NCBI GenBank assembly: GCA_964404825.1
Contig: CAYOLQ010000007.1
Span: 3,498 to 67,497 of the forward strand
Length of the DNA stretch: 64,000 nt
DNA from: JACJXF01 sp964404825
Lineage (GTDB): Bacteria; Bacteroidota; Bacteroidia; Bacteroidales; GCA-2748055
Reading direction: 5' to 3'
In this document: one piece after another, positions 35,772 to 45,487 of the stretch
Layout: each line of letters begins with the position of its first letter
Position numbering within the stretch: the first letter of the stretch is position 1
Notes under the pieces: generated by a model
Told to the model about the DNA's origin: nothing
The model's input: the letters and a program-made list of their open reading frames with translations, nothing else
Database searches by the model: none
Translations under genes and position numbers: made by a program

Positions 35772-36380
35772 ATGGTAAAGTTAAACGTATTAGGAATATC
35801 CTATAGTCAAACCCAGTCGGGGGCATACGCCCTGATTCTCACGGAGGAGAATGGAGAAAGACGTATCCCCATTATTGTCGGGGGGTTTGAAGCTCAGTCA
35901 ATTGCAATTGAACTTGAAGGACTTAAGCCGCCCCGCCCGCTTACACATGACCTTTTTATGAATTTCGCCAGGGTCTTCGGAATTACCATAAATGAAGTAG
36001 TCATCTATAAACTTGAGGAGGGAGTTTTTTACTCTCAGCTTCAATGTAATAATGGCGAGGAAAACATTACCCTGGATGCTCGTACTTCAGATGCTATTGC
36101 GCTGGCTCTGCGTTTCAAATGCCCGATTTTTACAACTGAAGAAATAATTGCAAAAGCTGGTATTGTGCTTGATTTTGAAAAGGAAAGCCCTTTAGCACCG
36201 GTAAGTCAGGAAACCGAAAAGTTCAAATCCCCGACACCTTCGCCAAGTTATCCATCCAATGAGTTTAAAGCATATTCGCTCGAAGAACTTAATGAAATTC
36301 TTGATGAGGCGATTGGCAATGAAGATTATGAAAGAGCCTCCAAAATCAGAGATGAAATTAACCTTCGAAAAAAGATATAA
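35772..36380 (+). CDS. Bifunctional nuclease (DUF151) family protein with UVR domain
   Basis: 202 residues. The DUF151/BFN domain covers about 1-130 ('SYSQTQSGAYALILTEENGE', 'IPIIVGGFEAQSIAIELEG', 'DARTSDAIALALRFKCPIF'). A UvrB/UvrC-interaction-type UVR motif lies at about 165-200 ('EELNEILDEAIGNEDYERA'). BFN proteins from plants have nuclease activity, but the bacterial role is unclear. The combination with a UVR motif suggests contact with nucleotide excision repair or a Clp-type partner (inference). It is the first of five closely spaced forward genes. Confidence 0.9.
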   Translation: MVKLNVLGISYSQTQSGAYALILTEENGERRIPIIVGGFEAQSIAIELEGLKPPRPLTHDLFMNFARVFGITINEVVIYKLEEGVFYSQLQCNNGEENITLDARTSDAIALALRFKCPIFTTEEIIAKAGIVLDFEKESPLAPVSQETEKFKSPTPSPSYPSNEFKAYSLEELNEILDEAIGNEDYERASKIRDEINLRKKI

Positions 36381-36389
36381 TTCCCATCC

Positions 36390-37904
36390 ATGACACATTT
36401 CAGGAAATTCCGGTTTTTACTGATAGTTATTTTTCTCATTTCATCATTTACTTTATTTGCCTCTTCAGGTAAGAATGATACTTTAATCCCGAATCAAACT
36501 ATACAGGCAAGTTTTCAGGATAGCACAGTCTCTTCAGATTCAGTATCTGTAACTCCGATTAAAAATACCAAAGCAAATTTAATTCCGGCGAAAAACCAGT
36601 ATAAGTTTAACTTTCTTACTATACTGCGTGGTCTGATTGGCATGCTTGTTTTAATTGGAATTGCTTATGTTTTCAGTGATAACAGGAAGGCAATTTCATG
36701 GAAAATAGTTGGTTACGGACTTTTGATTCAGGTGATACTGGCAATCGGAGTACTTCAGGTGCCTTTCATTCAGGGAACGTTTGAATTTATAGGAAAGTTA
36801 TTTGTTAAAGTACTCGATTTTACCAATGAAGGGACAAAGTTCCTTTTTAGTTCATATTCTACCGGGGTTATCGAAGCTCCCTTGCAGACTTTTGCCATAA
36901 ATATCCTTCCTACCATAATATTTTTCTCAGCTCTTACATCTGTTCTTTTTTATTTTGGGATCATTCAGAAAGTAGTCTGGCTCCTGGCATGGGTGATGAC
37001 CCGTGTACTGAAACTCTCTGGCGCTGAAAGTCTTTCGGTGGCCGGAAATATTTTTCTGGGCCAAACCGAATCCCCTTTAATGATAAAGGCCTACCTCGAA
37101 AAAATGAACAAATCAGAGATGCTTCTGGTTATGGCTGGAGGAATGGCAACTTTGGCAGGCGGTGTGCTTGCTGTATATATTAATTTTCTCGGGGGAGATG
37201 ATCCGGTGCAAAAATTATTATTCGCTAAACACCTCCTTGCTGCATCTGTAATGGCAGCACCAGGTGTGGTTGTCATCTCAAAAATTCTCGTTCCCCAAAC
37301 AGAAGATATCAGCCAGGAAGTTGTGATTACACAGGATAAAATAGGTAAAAATGTGCTGGATGCCATAAATAATGGCACGTACGAAGGATTGAAACTTGCA
37401 GTGAATGTTGCTGCTATGCTTCTGGTATTTATTGCTTTTCTGGCCATGATAAACTTTACCTTTATTAAAATAGGGAACTGGACCAGTCTGAACGAGTGGA
37501 TAAGTTCCTTTACCGACGGCAGGTACAATCAGCTTTCCCTGCAGTTTATTCTTGGTTATTCTCTTTCACCTCTTATGTGGCTAATTGGCGTAAATGTTCA
37601 TGATATTACCCTGGTTGGTTCGCTGCTCGGAGAAAAACTTATAATGACAGAATTTGTCGGATATATTAGTCTGGCAAACCTGAAAAACACAGGAGCTTTT
37701 TCCGATCCAAAATCCATTATCATGGCTACTTACATGCTCTGTGGCTTTGCGAATTTTGCATCGATAGGAATACAGATTGGCGGCATCGGCGCACTGGCGC
37801 CGGGAAAAAGAGTTATGCTGGCAAAATTCGGCATGCGTGCACTATTAGCCGGTACACTTGCATCATTACTTTCAGCCACAATTGTTGGCGTAATATTGTC
37901 CTAA
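36390..37904 (+). CDS. NupC-type concentrative nucleoside transporter
   Basis: 504 residues. The core (about 75-504) has the CNT domains: N-terminal helices, a gate domain and the C-terminal part, with 'NIFLGQTESPLMIKAYL' and 'GFANFASIGIQIGGIGALAPG' as signature segments. It imports nucleosides by H+ or Na+ symport across the inner membrane. An extra N-terminus (about 1-70) looks like a signal anchor (FRFLLIVIFLISSFTLFA) followed by a Ser/Thr-rich stretch, about 60 residues longer than NupC from E. coli. It starts 9 bases after the preceding gene. Confidence 0.93.
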   Translation: MTHFRKFRFLLIVIFLISSFTLFASSGKNDTLIPNQTIQASFQDSTVSSDSVSVTPIKNTKANLIPAKNQYKFNFLTILRGLIGMLVLIGIAYVFSDNRKAISWKIVGYGLLIQVILAIGVLQVPFIQGTFEFIGKLFVKVLDFTNEGTKFLFSSYSTGVIEAPLQTFAINILPTIIFFSALTSVLFYFGIIQKVVWLLAWVMTRVLKLSGAESLSVAGNIFLGQTESPLMIKAYLEKMNKSEMLLVMAGGMATLAGGVLAVYINFLGGDDPVQKLLFAKHLLAASVMAAPGVVVISKILVPQTEDISQEVVITQDKIGKNVLDAINNGTYEGLKLAVNVAAMLLVFIAFLAMINFTFIKIGNWTSLNEWISSFTDGRYNQLSLQFILGYSLSPLMWLIGVNVHDITLVGSLLGEKLIMTEFVGYISLANLKNTGAFSDPKSIIMATYMLCGFANFASIGIQIGGIGALAPGKRVMLAKFGMRALLAGTLASLLSATIVGVILS

Positions 37905-37921
37905 ACAGATAGCTTCGATTA

Positions 37922-40900
37922 ATGTCGCATGAAAAGAAATATCCGGATACTACACTTGCAGAAACAGGTGAAATGGCGAATATTGAAGATATTAAGCGAA
38001 AAATACGGGAATATGAACAGGAACTAAGTCGTCTTAAAAGCCTGGTCCGGGAAGGTCCCATAACTGAACCCCCTGAAAAGAAAGTGTCGGCATTGTCTTA
38101 TGGCTTCAGCGTAGAAGAACTGGAGAAAATCTTCACAAATTCAAAATACCACGAGACCTTTTTCAACCAGATTCCTTTCATGGTCTGGGCTAAAGATACA
38201 AATGGAAAGTTTTTATCAGCTAACAAAAGTTTCGCGGCTGCTTTTGGAAAGTTGCCAGAAGAGATAGTTGGTAGAAACGACTACGACTTCTCTCCCTCAA
38301 TTTTTGCAGATAAATATACTGCAGACGACAATCTGGTTATCAGTACCGGTGAACAAAGGACCTTCGAGGAATTAATTCCTTTGAAAGATGGATTCAGATG
38401 GCATGAAACCCTTAAGATTCCTTTGATTGGAATCGACGGAAAGGTTGTTGGAACTGCAGGACTGGCAAGGGATATAACTGACCGGAAAAATTATGAAATT
38501 GCTCTAAAGGAAAGCGAAGAAAAATTCAGGGAGCTTGCCGAAAACACCAGTGATTCATTTGTACTCAGAAGTGGAAATAAAATTCTATATGCCAATCCTG
38601 CTTTTGAACAGATTTATGGGATAAAGAGAGAGGACCTCTATAAAAATCCAAATGTATATCTGGACTGGATTCATCCGGAAGACCGCTCCAGAATTGAAAA
38701 TATTATCAAATCAAGGGAGCATAAATCGGCCTATATTTTTAATGAGCAATATCGTATTGTACTTCCCGATAAATCGGTAAACTGGATCTGGCACAGATCG
38801 TATCCTGTCTGGAACGACAAAGGCGAAGTATACAGGGTAGTGTCGGTGAGCAGTAATATAACGGGTATAAAAGATCTCGAAGATAAAGTTCAGAAATTTC
38901 AGTCACAACAACAGGCCATCCTCGATAACATTCCCCATCAGGCATGGATTAAGGATATGGATGGCAAGTACCTTATGGTTAATGAAGCTTTTTGCAGGTT
39001 TTTTGACTGGAAGGTAAATGATATTATCGGAAAAACGGATTTCGATTTGTGCGATGAAGAGCTCGCTCTTGATTATGTGCGGAAAGATAAAACAGTATGT
39101 GAGCAGCGAAAAGCTATCAGATTTATGGAAGTGGAGGATGGACGGTTCGGAAAACGGTATTCAGAAACTTTTAAAACCCCCGTTATTAATGAGAACGGAG
39201 AAGTTATAGGAACAGCGGGTATTTCAAGAGATATTACCGAGCAAAAAATTGCAGAGCAGGCCCTCCTGAAAAGTGAAGAGAAATTTAAAGACCTGGTGAC
39301 TCTGTTGCCGGAAATGGTCTTTGAAACAAACAGTAATCTGAAAATTACATTTGCCAACTTCAGTGCATTTGAACGTTTCGGTTACGAGCAGAATGATTTT
39401 GACAAGGGCCTTTCACTCTATGATCTCGTAGCTGAAAGGGAAATCGGGAGGGTTAAGGATGAAATCATTAATGCCCAGAATGGAGGTGAGCTCATAGCTG
39501 CAGAATATGTATTGGTCTCGAAAAAGGGTCATGAGTTTCCTGCTCTTGTTTATACAAACAACATGTACAATAATGGGAAATGGTCAGGTTTAAGAGGAGT
39601 TGCAGTCGATATCGCACAAAGAAAAATTTCTGAGGAAAAAGAAAAAGTCTATCAGGAGAAACTTAAGTTTCTTAGCAATACAGCTCTGGATTTTCTAAGT
39701 CTGATGCAGGATGAAGATATCTATATCTATACCGGCCGTAAGCTGAAGGAATTCATTCGCGAAGGATATGTGCTTGTCTCCCGGTTTAACGAATCCGAAC
39801 ATACAATTGAATTAGTTTATTTTTCGGTTAATGATGAGATTAAAGAAACCATCAGAACTGAAACCGGTTTTAATGTTGATAACCTGAAAATTAAAATATC
39901 CCCGGAATCGGAGGCTGTTTTAATACAGAATGCAGAACACCTGATGGAATTTACCGAAGGCGTTTACGAACTGTCATTTGGTACCATTCCACGACCTCAG
40001 TGCCGTATTGTAGAAAGGATTTTACAGGTCAGAAAGATATACGGGCTTTCATTGCTCAGAGGAGGAAAACTGTACGGAAGTGTTGAGATTATTACCAGTC
40101 AGGAAGACCTCGACGATAAACCTCTGATCGAAACCTTTATATACCAGGCTTCTATTGCACTTCACAGAAGACAACTGGAACAGGAGCTTATCGCAGCAAA
40201 ATTCAAAGCTGAAGAATCCGATAAACTGAAAACAGCTTTTCTTGCAAATATGTCGCATGAAATCCGTACCCCGATGAATGGTATAATTGGCATAAGTCAG
40301 CTTCTAACCCGCCAGGAAGTGGGAGAAAAAGACCGCAATGAATACCTGTCAATGATTAATGCCAACGGGAATATCCTGTTAAATCTTGTAAATGATATAA
40401 TTGAAATCTCCAAAATAGAATCAAATCAGGTTGATCTCTTTGTATCAGAATTCTCCCTTAATAAACTTTTCCATGAGATGAACTGTTTCCTTCTTACTGA
40501 AAAGATGACCAAAAACAAAGATTCTGTTGAACTTTTAATGAGTCTGGGGAGAAAAGATGAAGAGTCATTTATTTATGCCGATAGACAAAAACTCAATCAA
40601 ATCCTTCTGAATCTGATTGGTAATGCCATTAAATTTACTCTTTCCGGGCAGGTTGAATTCGGCTATTTCGTTAATGATGATAACAGGCTTGAATTTTTTG
40701 TAAAGGACACGGGAATCGGTATACCTGAAGATAAACTTGATTTAATATTTAACCGTTTTACTCAGGCTGATCAGTCACTTACCCGGCCCTTCGGAGGATC
40801 AGGCCTGGGACTCGCGATTTCGAAAGGATTTGTTGAAATAATGCATGGGAAAATCTGGGCGGAATGCAGAGAAAACGGAGGTTCCATTTTCCGTTTCCAT

Positions 40901-41347
40901 ATACCGTTTAAACCATCATCACCCGGAGCTAAACAAGCTCCCAGAGTTAAACTCAGACCGGATGATTTCGACTGGGCAAAGTATCACCTTTTGGTAGTTG
41001 AAGATAATTACATGAGTTTTAAGTTGTTACAGGCCTTGCTGAAAAACACAAAAGTAGTTATTCTGCATGCTGATAACGGAGAGCGGGCTATTGAAATGGT
41101 TAAAACACATCCTGAAATTGACCTTGTTCTTATGGATATTCAGCTTCCACTAATGAATGGATATGAAGCGACAAAAGCAATAAAGCTTATCAGACCGGAA
41201 TTAACTGTGATAGCACAAACCGCAAATGCTATGGACGAAGACAGATTAAAATGCCTGAATTCAGGTTGCAACGATTATATTACCAAACCCATTGTCTTTG
41301 AAACCTTTCTGACACTTATCGATAGTTATATTCAGGAGAAACACTGA
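37922..41347 (+). CDS. Multi-PAS hybrid histidine kinase with receiver domain
   Basis: 1141 residues, no transmembrane helix, so cytoplasmic. A short coiled coil (1-50) is followed by four PAS/PAC units (about 55-190, 195-325, 330-445, 455-565), a GAF-like region (about 575-745), HisKA with 'ANMSHEIRTPMNGIIG' (phospho-His near 779), an HATPase domain with 'VKDTGIGIP' and 'GGSGLGLAISKG', and a C-terminal receiver (about 1020-1141) with 'VVEDNY', the phospho-acceptor Asp in 'LMDIQLPLMNG' (near 1069) and Lys in 'YITKPI'. No cognate response regulator or Hpt protein is adjacent, so the output is unknown. It lies 17 bases after the transporter gene and 14 before a GT2 gene. Confidence 0.95.
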   Translation: MSHEKKYPDTTLAETGEMANIEDIKRKIREYEQELSRLKSLVREGPITEPPEKKVSALSYGFSVEELEKIFTNSKYHETFFNQIPFMVWAKDTNGKFLSANKSFAAAFGKLPEEIVGRNDYDFSPSIFADKYTADDNLVISTGEQRTFEELIPLKDGFRWHETLKIPLIGIDGKVVGTAGLARDITDRKNYEIALKESEEKFRELAENTSDSFVLRSGNKILYANPAFEQIYGIKREDLYKNPNVYLDWIHPEDRSRIENIIKSREHKSAYIFNEQYRIVLPDKSVNWIWHRSYPVWNDKGEVYRVVSVSSNITGIKDLEDKVQKFQSQQQAILDNIPHQAWIKDMDGKYLMVNEAFCRFFDWKVNDIIGKTDFDLCDEELALDYVRKDKTVCEQRKAIRFMEVEDGRFGKRYSETFKTPVINENGEVIGTAGISRDITEQKIAEQALLKSEEKFKDLVTLLPEMVFETNSNLKITFANFSAFERFGYEQNDFDKGLSLYDLVAEREIGRVKDEIINAQNGGELIAAEYVLVSKKGHEFPALVYTNNMYNNGKWSGLRGVAVDIAQRKISEEKEKVYQEKLKFLSNTALDFLSLMQDEDIYIYTGRKLKEFIREGYVLVSRFNESEHTIELVYFSVNDEIKETIRTETGFNVDNLKIKISPESEAVLIQNAEHLMEFTEGVYELSFGTIPRPQCRIVERILQVRKIYGLSLLRGGKLYGSVEIITSQEDLDDKPLIETFIYQASIALHRRQLEQELIAAKFKAEESDKLKTAFLANMSHEIRTPMNGIIGISQLLTRQEVGEKDRNEYLSMINANGNILLNLVNDIIEISKIESNQVDLFVSEFSLNKLFHEMNCFLLTEKMTKNKDSVELLMSLGRKDEESFIYADRQKLNQILLNLIGNAIKFTLSGQVEFGYFVNDDNRLEFFVKDTGIGIPEDKLDLIFNRFTQADQSLTRPFGGSGLGLAISKGFVEIMHGKIWAECRENGGSIFRFHIPFKPSSPGAKQAPRVKLRPDDFDWAKYHLLVVEDNYMSFKLLQALLKNTKVVILHADNGERAIEMVKTHPEIDLVLMDIQLPLMNGYEATKAIKLIRPELTVIAQTANAMDEDRLKCLNSGCNDYITKPIVFETFLTLIDSYIQEKH

Positions 41348-41361
41348 TATTCACCTTTTCC

Positions 41362-42486
41362 ATGACAGCCATTCTGATTTTTTCAGCATGTATCAGTATT
41401 GCATATGCTATTATGATTGTCAGGTTCATAAAAGGCTGGAATTCAATTCCAGAATTCAGGTGCGGATCTTTAGATCAGCGGTTATATGTCAGCGTTATTG
41501 TTGCATTCCGTAACGAAGAAAAGAACCTCCCTGCTCTTTTCGATGCACTCAGGCGACAATCATACCCTTCGAATGAGCTTGAATTTATTTTTGCCGATGA
41601 TCATTCTGATGACGGGTCGGTTAGTCTTGTTGAAGTATTTGTATCTTCTGTTGCAAATGCCGGTCTAATCAGGTTAAGGGATGATGAGGAAGGGAAAAAG
41701 AAATCCTTGATTCGGGCCGCGCAAAGAGCCAGAGGGAAACTACTCGTTTTTACTGATGCAGATTGTCTTCCCGGACCAGATTGGATAAAAACCATTGCAG
41801 CTTATTATCTGGAAACCGGGTCTGTTTTAATTGCTTCTCCGGTTATTATGAATCCGGAAAATAGCTTCTTTTCCCGTTTTCAGTCACTTGAATTTTTTAG
41901 TCTCATGGGATCTACTGCCGGATCATTCGGCATTCATGATCCCATTATGGTAAATGGTGCAAACCTGGCAGCTGAAAGGGATGTGTATCTTCAAAGTATT
42001 GACAGTATTCTGAATCAAACCGCATCAGGTGATGATGTTTTTTTAATGCTCCATCTGAAAAAAGCATCTCCCGGCAAACTTAGTTTTTTAAAATCCCGCG
42101 AAGCAAGTGTCTTTTGCAGCCCCATTTCGGGTTTCTATTCTTTTATTATGCAAAGAATGAGGTGGACATCAAAATCCAGGCATTACCGCGATTTATCAAT
42201 AGTACTAACAGCCATTCTGGTTTTGCTTTTGAATTTCTGGTTACTGAATTGCTTTGTATTGTCTTTTTTTCAGGATCAATTTATTTATGTCGGAGCAGGT
42301 GTATTTCTGATCAAATCGATTTTAGATTTTGTCTTCATTGGTAAGATCCTGAAGTTTTTCGGGAGGTCAGAGCTTTTGCGGATTTTTGTTTTATCTCAAT
42401 TTCTTTATTTCCTTTATATTTCCTTTGTCGGCCTTGCAGGCAATATTTTCCCATCAAAATGGAAGGGAAGAAGAGTAAATTTATAA
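41362..42486 (+). CDS. Membrane GT2-family glycosyltransferase
   Basis: 374 residues. One N-terminal helix (about 3-20), a GT-A domain with 'VIVAFRNEEKNLPAL', 'ADDHSDDGS', the metal-binding 'TDADC' (131-135), 'SGDDVF' and 'QRMRW' (about 264-268), then about three C-terminal helices. The QxxRW motif is that of processive or membrane-embedded GT2 enzymes. It probably transfers a sugar to a lipid or polysaccharide acceptor at the inner membrane; the acceptor is unknown. Three bases separate its stop from the ABC permease start, so the two are cotranscribed. Confidence 0.9.
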   Translation: MTAILIFSACISIAYAIMIVRFIKGWNSIPEFRCGSLDQRLYVSVIVAFRNEEKNLPALFDALRRQSYPSNELEFIFADDHSDDGSVSLVEVFVSSVANAGLIRLRDDEEGKKKSLIRAAQRARGKLLVFTDADCLPGPDWIKTIAAYYLETGSVLIASPVIMNPENSFFSRFQSLEFFSLMGSTAGSFGIHDPIMVNGANLAAERDVYLQSIDSILNQTASGDDVFLMLHLKKASPGKLSFLKSREASVFCSPISGFYSFIMQRMRWTSKSRHYRDLSIVLTAILVLLLNFWLLNCFVLSFFQDQFIYVGAGVFLIKSILDFVFIGKILKFFGRSELLRIFVLSQFLYFLYISFVGLAGNIFPSKWKGRRVNL

Positions 42487-42489
42487 AGG

Positions 42490-43698
42490 ATGGTAAACGA
42501 ATCCACACCCGCAACAATTGCCTGGAATAAATTCAGGAGAAATCCTTTAGCCATAGCAGGACTTCTGATTATTATTTTCGTTGTTTTAACAGCAATACTT
42601 GGATACCTTATTTGCCCTGATAAAACGCCATTTGCAAACACGCAGCATCTTGAACTTTCCGGTAAAAAACCCGGATTCAGGGTTTCGATGTTAAAAGTCA
42701 GAAAAAATGAGATCTTTGATCAATCTGGTTTTTTCCGTACGATGTTTTATGGCCGTGAAGCTGAATTTGAAGAGATACCATTTTCAGATTATTCTTTTGA
42801 TGACCGGCAATTGATACTAACCGAATTTACAGATGTTCCTGATGAAGAGGTATTTTTAAAAACATTGAACATTGTGGATATTGTGTACCCTGTTGCTTCC
42901 GGTTTCACGATTCGGAATTTCGAAGAAAACGACAGTATTTCCTTTCAGCAAATCGGCGGAAATGAAGTTTTTACCACTATTTCAGCATTAAGAGACGTAA
43001 TTGAAGAAGATTATATTTCCGAAAGAGTGTTTTATCTGGGAACCGATCGTTTCGGACGTGATCTGCTCAGCAGACTGATACTCGGTGCAAGGATTTCTCT
43101 TATGGTAGGCTTTATTGCAGTAAGCATTTCTCTGGTGATAGGTATAAGTATGGGCGCAATTGCCGGATATTACAGAGGAAGAATCGATAATCTTATCATG
43201 TGGGTAATAAATGTTATATGGTCTGTACCTACACTATTACTCGTCATAGCCCTGACAATGGTTATTGGTCGTGGTTTCTGGCAGGTGTTTGTTGCTGTTG
43301 GAGTAACCATGTGGGTTGAAGTTGCCCGTGTTGTAAGGGGGCAGGTACTTAGTCTGCGTGAAAAGGAATTTATAGAAGCAGCAAAAGTACTTGGGTATAG
43401 CGATACGCGCATTATTCTGAAGCATATTATTCCAAATATTATTTCTCCCGTTATTATAATTTCTGCAGCTAATTTTGCATCTGCAATCCTGATTGAAGCA
43501 GGACTAAGTTTTCTGGGAATCGGTGTTCAGCCACCCATGGCATCATGGGGAGGAATGGTAAAGGACCATTACGGGTTTATTTTAGCCGGAAAAGCATATC
43601 TGGCTTTTATCCCGGGGTTTGCAATTATGCTTATGGTACTTGCTTTTACAATGCTTGGTAACGGTTTGAGGGATGCGTTTGATATACGCAAGGAATAA
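42490..43698 (+). CDS. DppC/OppC-type ABC transporter permease
   Basis: 402 residues, longer than the usual ~300. After a first helix (about 20-42, 'LAIAGLLIIIFVVLTAILGYL') comes an insertion of about 135 residues likely outside the membrane, then the conserved permease domain (about 190-400) with the EAA loop 'EFIEAAKVLGYSDTRIILKH' near 292-311 that docks to the ATPase. Family members form the second permease of peptide/nickel importers. No companion permease, binding protein or ATPase gene is nearby, so partners must be elsewhere or the complex is unusual. Confidence 0.9.
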   Translation: MVNESTPATIAWNKFRRNPLAIAGLLIIIFVVLTAILGYLICPDKTPFANTQHLELSGKKPGFRVSMLKVRKNEIFDQSGFFRTMFYGREAEFEEIPFSDYSFDDRQLILTEFTDVPDEEVFLKTLNIVDIVYPVASGFTIRNFEENDSISFQQIGGNEVFTTISALRDVIEEDYISERVFYLGTDRFGRDLLSRLILGARISLMVGFIAVSISLVIGISMGAIAGYYRGRIDNLIMWVINVIWSVPTLLLVIALTMVIGRGFWQVFVAVGVTMWVEVARVVRGQVLSLREKEFIEAAKVLGYSDTRIILKHIIPNIISPVIIISAANFASAILIEAGLSFLGIGVQPPMASWGGMVKDHYGFILAGKAYLAFIPGFAIMLMVLAFTMLGNGLRDAFDIRKE

Positions 43699-43723
43699 GT
43701 GAACGCTTATTAACGTGCTTACG

Positions 43724-44560
43724 CTAATTAAACCTTTTCTTCTTTAAAATCCAATATGAAATAAGTAAAAGGATTGCAATCAGAATGAAGGTAAGTAAAA
43801 GGTTTTGCCAGATAGGTAATCCAACCGTTGTAATGGTATCTAGAGGGTTTTTATCCGGATCCGGTGGAGGCCCACCTGCCACTTTTTGCATATTTTGCTG
43901 AATCATTGATAAAACCTCTGGTCTGGGGGTGAGATTGGTCACGAATTTGGAAGGAAAGTAAAATCTGAAATCTTCAGGAACATTAACACGGATAATGGGT
44001 TCGATGATTACTCTGTACATCAGATAAACCACACCTGATACAATCATATTTCTGAATATCAGCGAAAAAAGCAATCCGAAAGACAGGTAAGTAAAAATCT
44101 GAACGAAAAGTGTGGCCATGATCCAGGATCGCTCGAAAGCCATTCCTAAGGTTAATTTATAACTGTAAACAAAACCGGAGGCAACACTGGAGAATCCCAC
44201 GAGAAGAATAACATAAAATGATAAGATGGTAATCAGGATAATCTTTTGCATAAGAAGATCTGTACGGCTTAATCCAAATATCAGCTGCTGCTTATAAGTT
44301 TTGTTATTAAATTCGTTACAGGTCATCATAATTACAAGTAATACAAGGCTGATATTATAAAAGCTCGAAATCCAGGTTGTGAAATTCCAGACATGCGGGA
44401 ACTGGTAAAGAGGAAGAATGGTAACAAAGGGGATTTTCATGTCGATCCTCGGGATAAAGAATATTCCCACAATGAAAAGTACAAGATGCAACCCGATTAA
44501 TATCCTGAAAGGTATATAGTTGAGCGTTTTTTGAAGTTCTATTTTTAGCAGTTTTATCAT
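43724..44560 (-). CDS. ABC-2-type exporter permease
   Basis: 278 residues with six hydrophobic helices, the ABC-2 layout. The soluble loop between helices 5 and 6 contains a Pro/Asp-rich stretch (GGPPPDPDKNP). It lies 4 bases after an ABC ATPase gene and surely forms its membrane partner. Substrate unknown; such pairs export drugs, lipids or peptides or serve in gliding/envelope functions in Bacteroidota. Confidence 0.87.
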   Translation of the reverse strand: MIKLLKIELQKTLNYIPFRILIGLHLVLFIVGIFFIPRIDMKIPFVTILPLYQFPHVWNFTTWISSFYNISLVLLVIMMTCNEFNNKTYKQQLIFGLSRTDLLMQKIILITILSFYVILLVGFSSVASGFVYSYKLTLGMAFERSWIMATLFVQIFTYLSFGLLFSLIFRNMIVSGVVYLMYRVIIEPIIRVNVPEDFRFYFPSKFVTNLTPRPEVLSMIQQNMQKVAGGPPPDPDKNPLDTITTVGLPIWQNLLLTFILIAILLLISYWILKKKRFN

Positions 44561-44564
44561 TGCG

Positions 44565-45464
44565 TTATTCTTTTACCAGTTCGAGAAACTGGCTTTCGAG
44601 AGATTTTTGATGAAGAATAATTTCGCTCAGTACAACTCCTTTTTCAAACACATACTGGTTGAGATCAGATGAGTTATTTCCTTCCTTAAGGGCTACTTTT
44701 ACTCCTGATTCTTCAGGAATGAGCTCAGTTAAAAACGGACACTTTTCAAGAATTTTCAACAATAGGGGTATATCGGCAGCTTTAATTTCAAGTATACTTT
44801 CGCCTTTAAGCAGTGCCTTAACATTCCCCTTAGCCAGCAATTGTCCGCTTTTTAAGATTGCAACATCGCTGCATACTTTTTCAACTTCGCTAAGAATATG
44901 GCTGGCCATTATTATAGTCTTCCCTGCCTCAGCCTGTTGTATAATGAGTTCCCTTACTTCGGCAATTCCTTCAGGATCAAGACCATTAGTGGGTTCGTCA
45001 AGTAACAGTATTTCCGGATTCCCCAGAAGAGTCGATGCAATTCCGAGTCTTTGTTTCATTCCCAGGGAAAGTGTTGAAAACCGGGATTTTCTTCTTTCAT
45101 AAAGCTTTACAAGACTAAGGACTTTGGGGATATCTTCGGCTCCGCATTCTTTTATCCGGGTAATAATTTTGAGATTACTCTCAAGACTAAGGTATGGATA
45201 GAATGAAGGAGTCTCGATCATGGAGCCAATTCTTCTGCGAATTGCAGCATGAGGTTTTTCACCAAACCAGGTAAATTCACCCTGATCCTGCTCCAGAATT
45301 CCCGAAAGAATAGAAAGAGTGGTGGTTTTTCCACTCCCATTGGGTCCCAGAATGCCATAAACCTGTCCCGGGAAAACTTCAATGTTTAATCCGGAAATGG
45401 CTTTGACTTTGCCATAGGATTTTGTAAGATTTTTTATTTGGAGAACTGGTTCAGAAAAGGACAT
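44565..45464 (-). CDS. ABC transporter ATP-binding protein
   Basis: 299 residues. Walker A 'GPNGSGKTTT' (about 39-48), signature 'LSLGMKQRLGIAS', Walker B 'ILLLDEPTNGLDP' and a switch His in 'IIMASHILSEVEK'. A C-terminal regulatory extension (about 220-299) is typical of the drug/bacitracin exporter (CcmA-like) group. It energises the permease encoded next. It lies 23 bases after recQ on the same strand and may be read through from it. Confidence 0.94.
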   Translation of the reverse strand: MSFSEPVLQIKNLTKSYGKVKAISGLNIEVFPGQVYGILGPNGSGKTTTLSILSGILEQDQGEFTWFGEKPHAAIRRRIGSMIETPSFYPYLSLESNLKIITRIKECGAEDIPKVLSLVKLYERRKSRFSTLSLGMKQRLGIASTLLGNPEILLLDEPTNGLDPEGIAEVRELIIQQAEAGKTIIMASHILSEVEKVCSDVAILKSGQLLAKGNVKALLKGESILEIKAADIPLLLKILEKCPFLTELIPEESGVKVALKEGNNSSDLNQYVFEKGVVLSEIILHQKSLESQFLELVKE

Positions 45465-45487
45465 ATCAGGTGAATTGTTTAGAAAAA

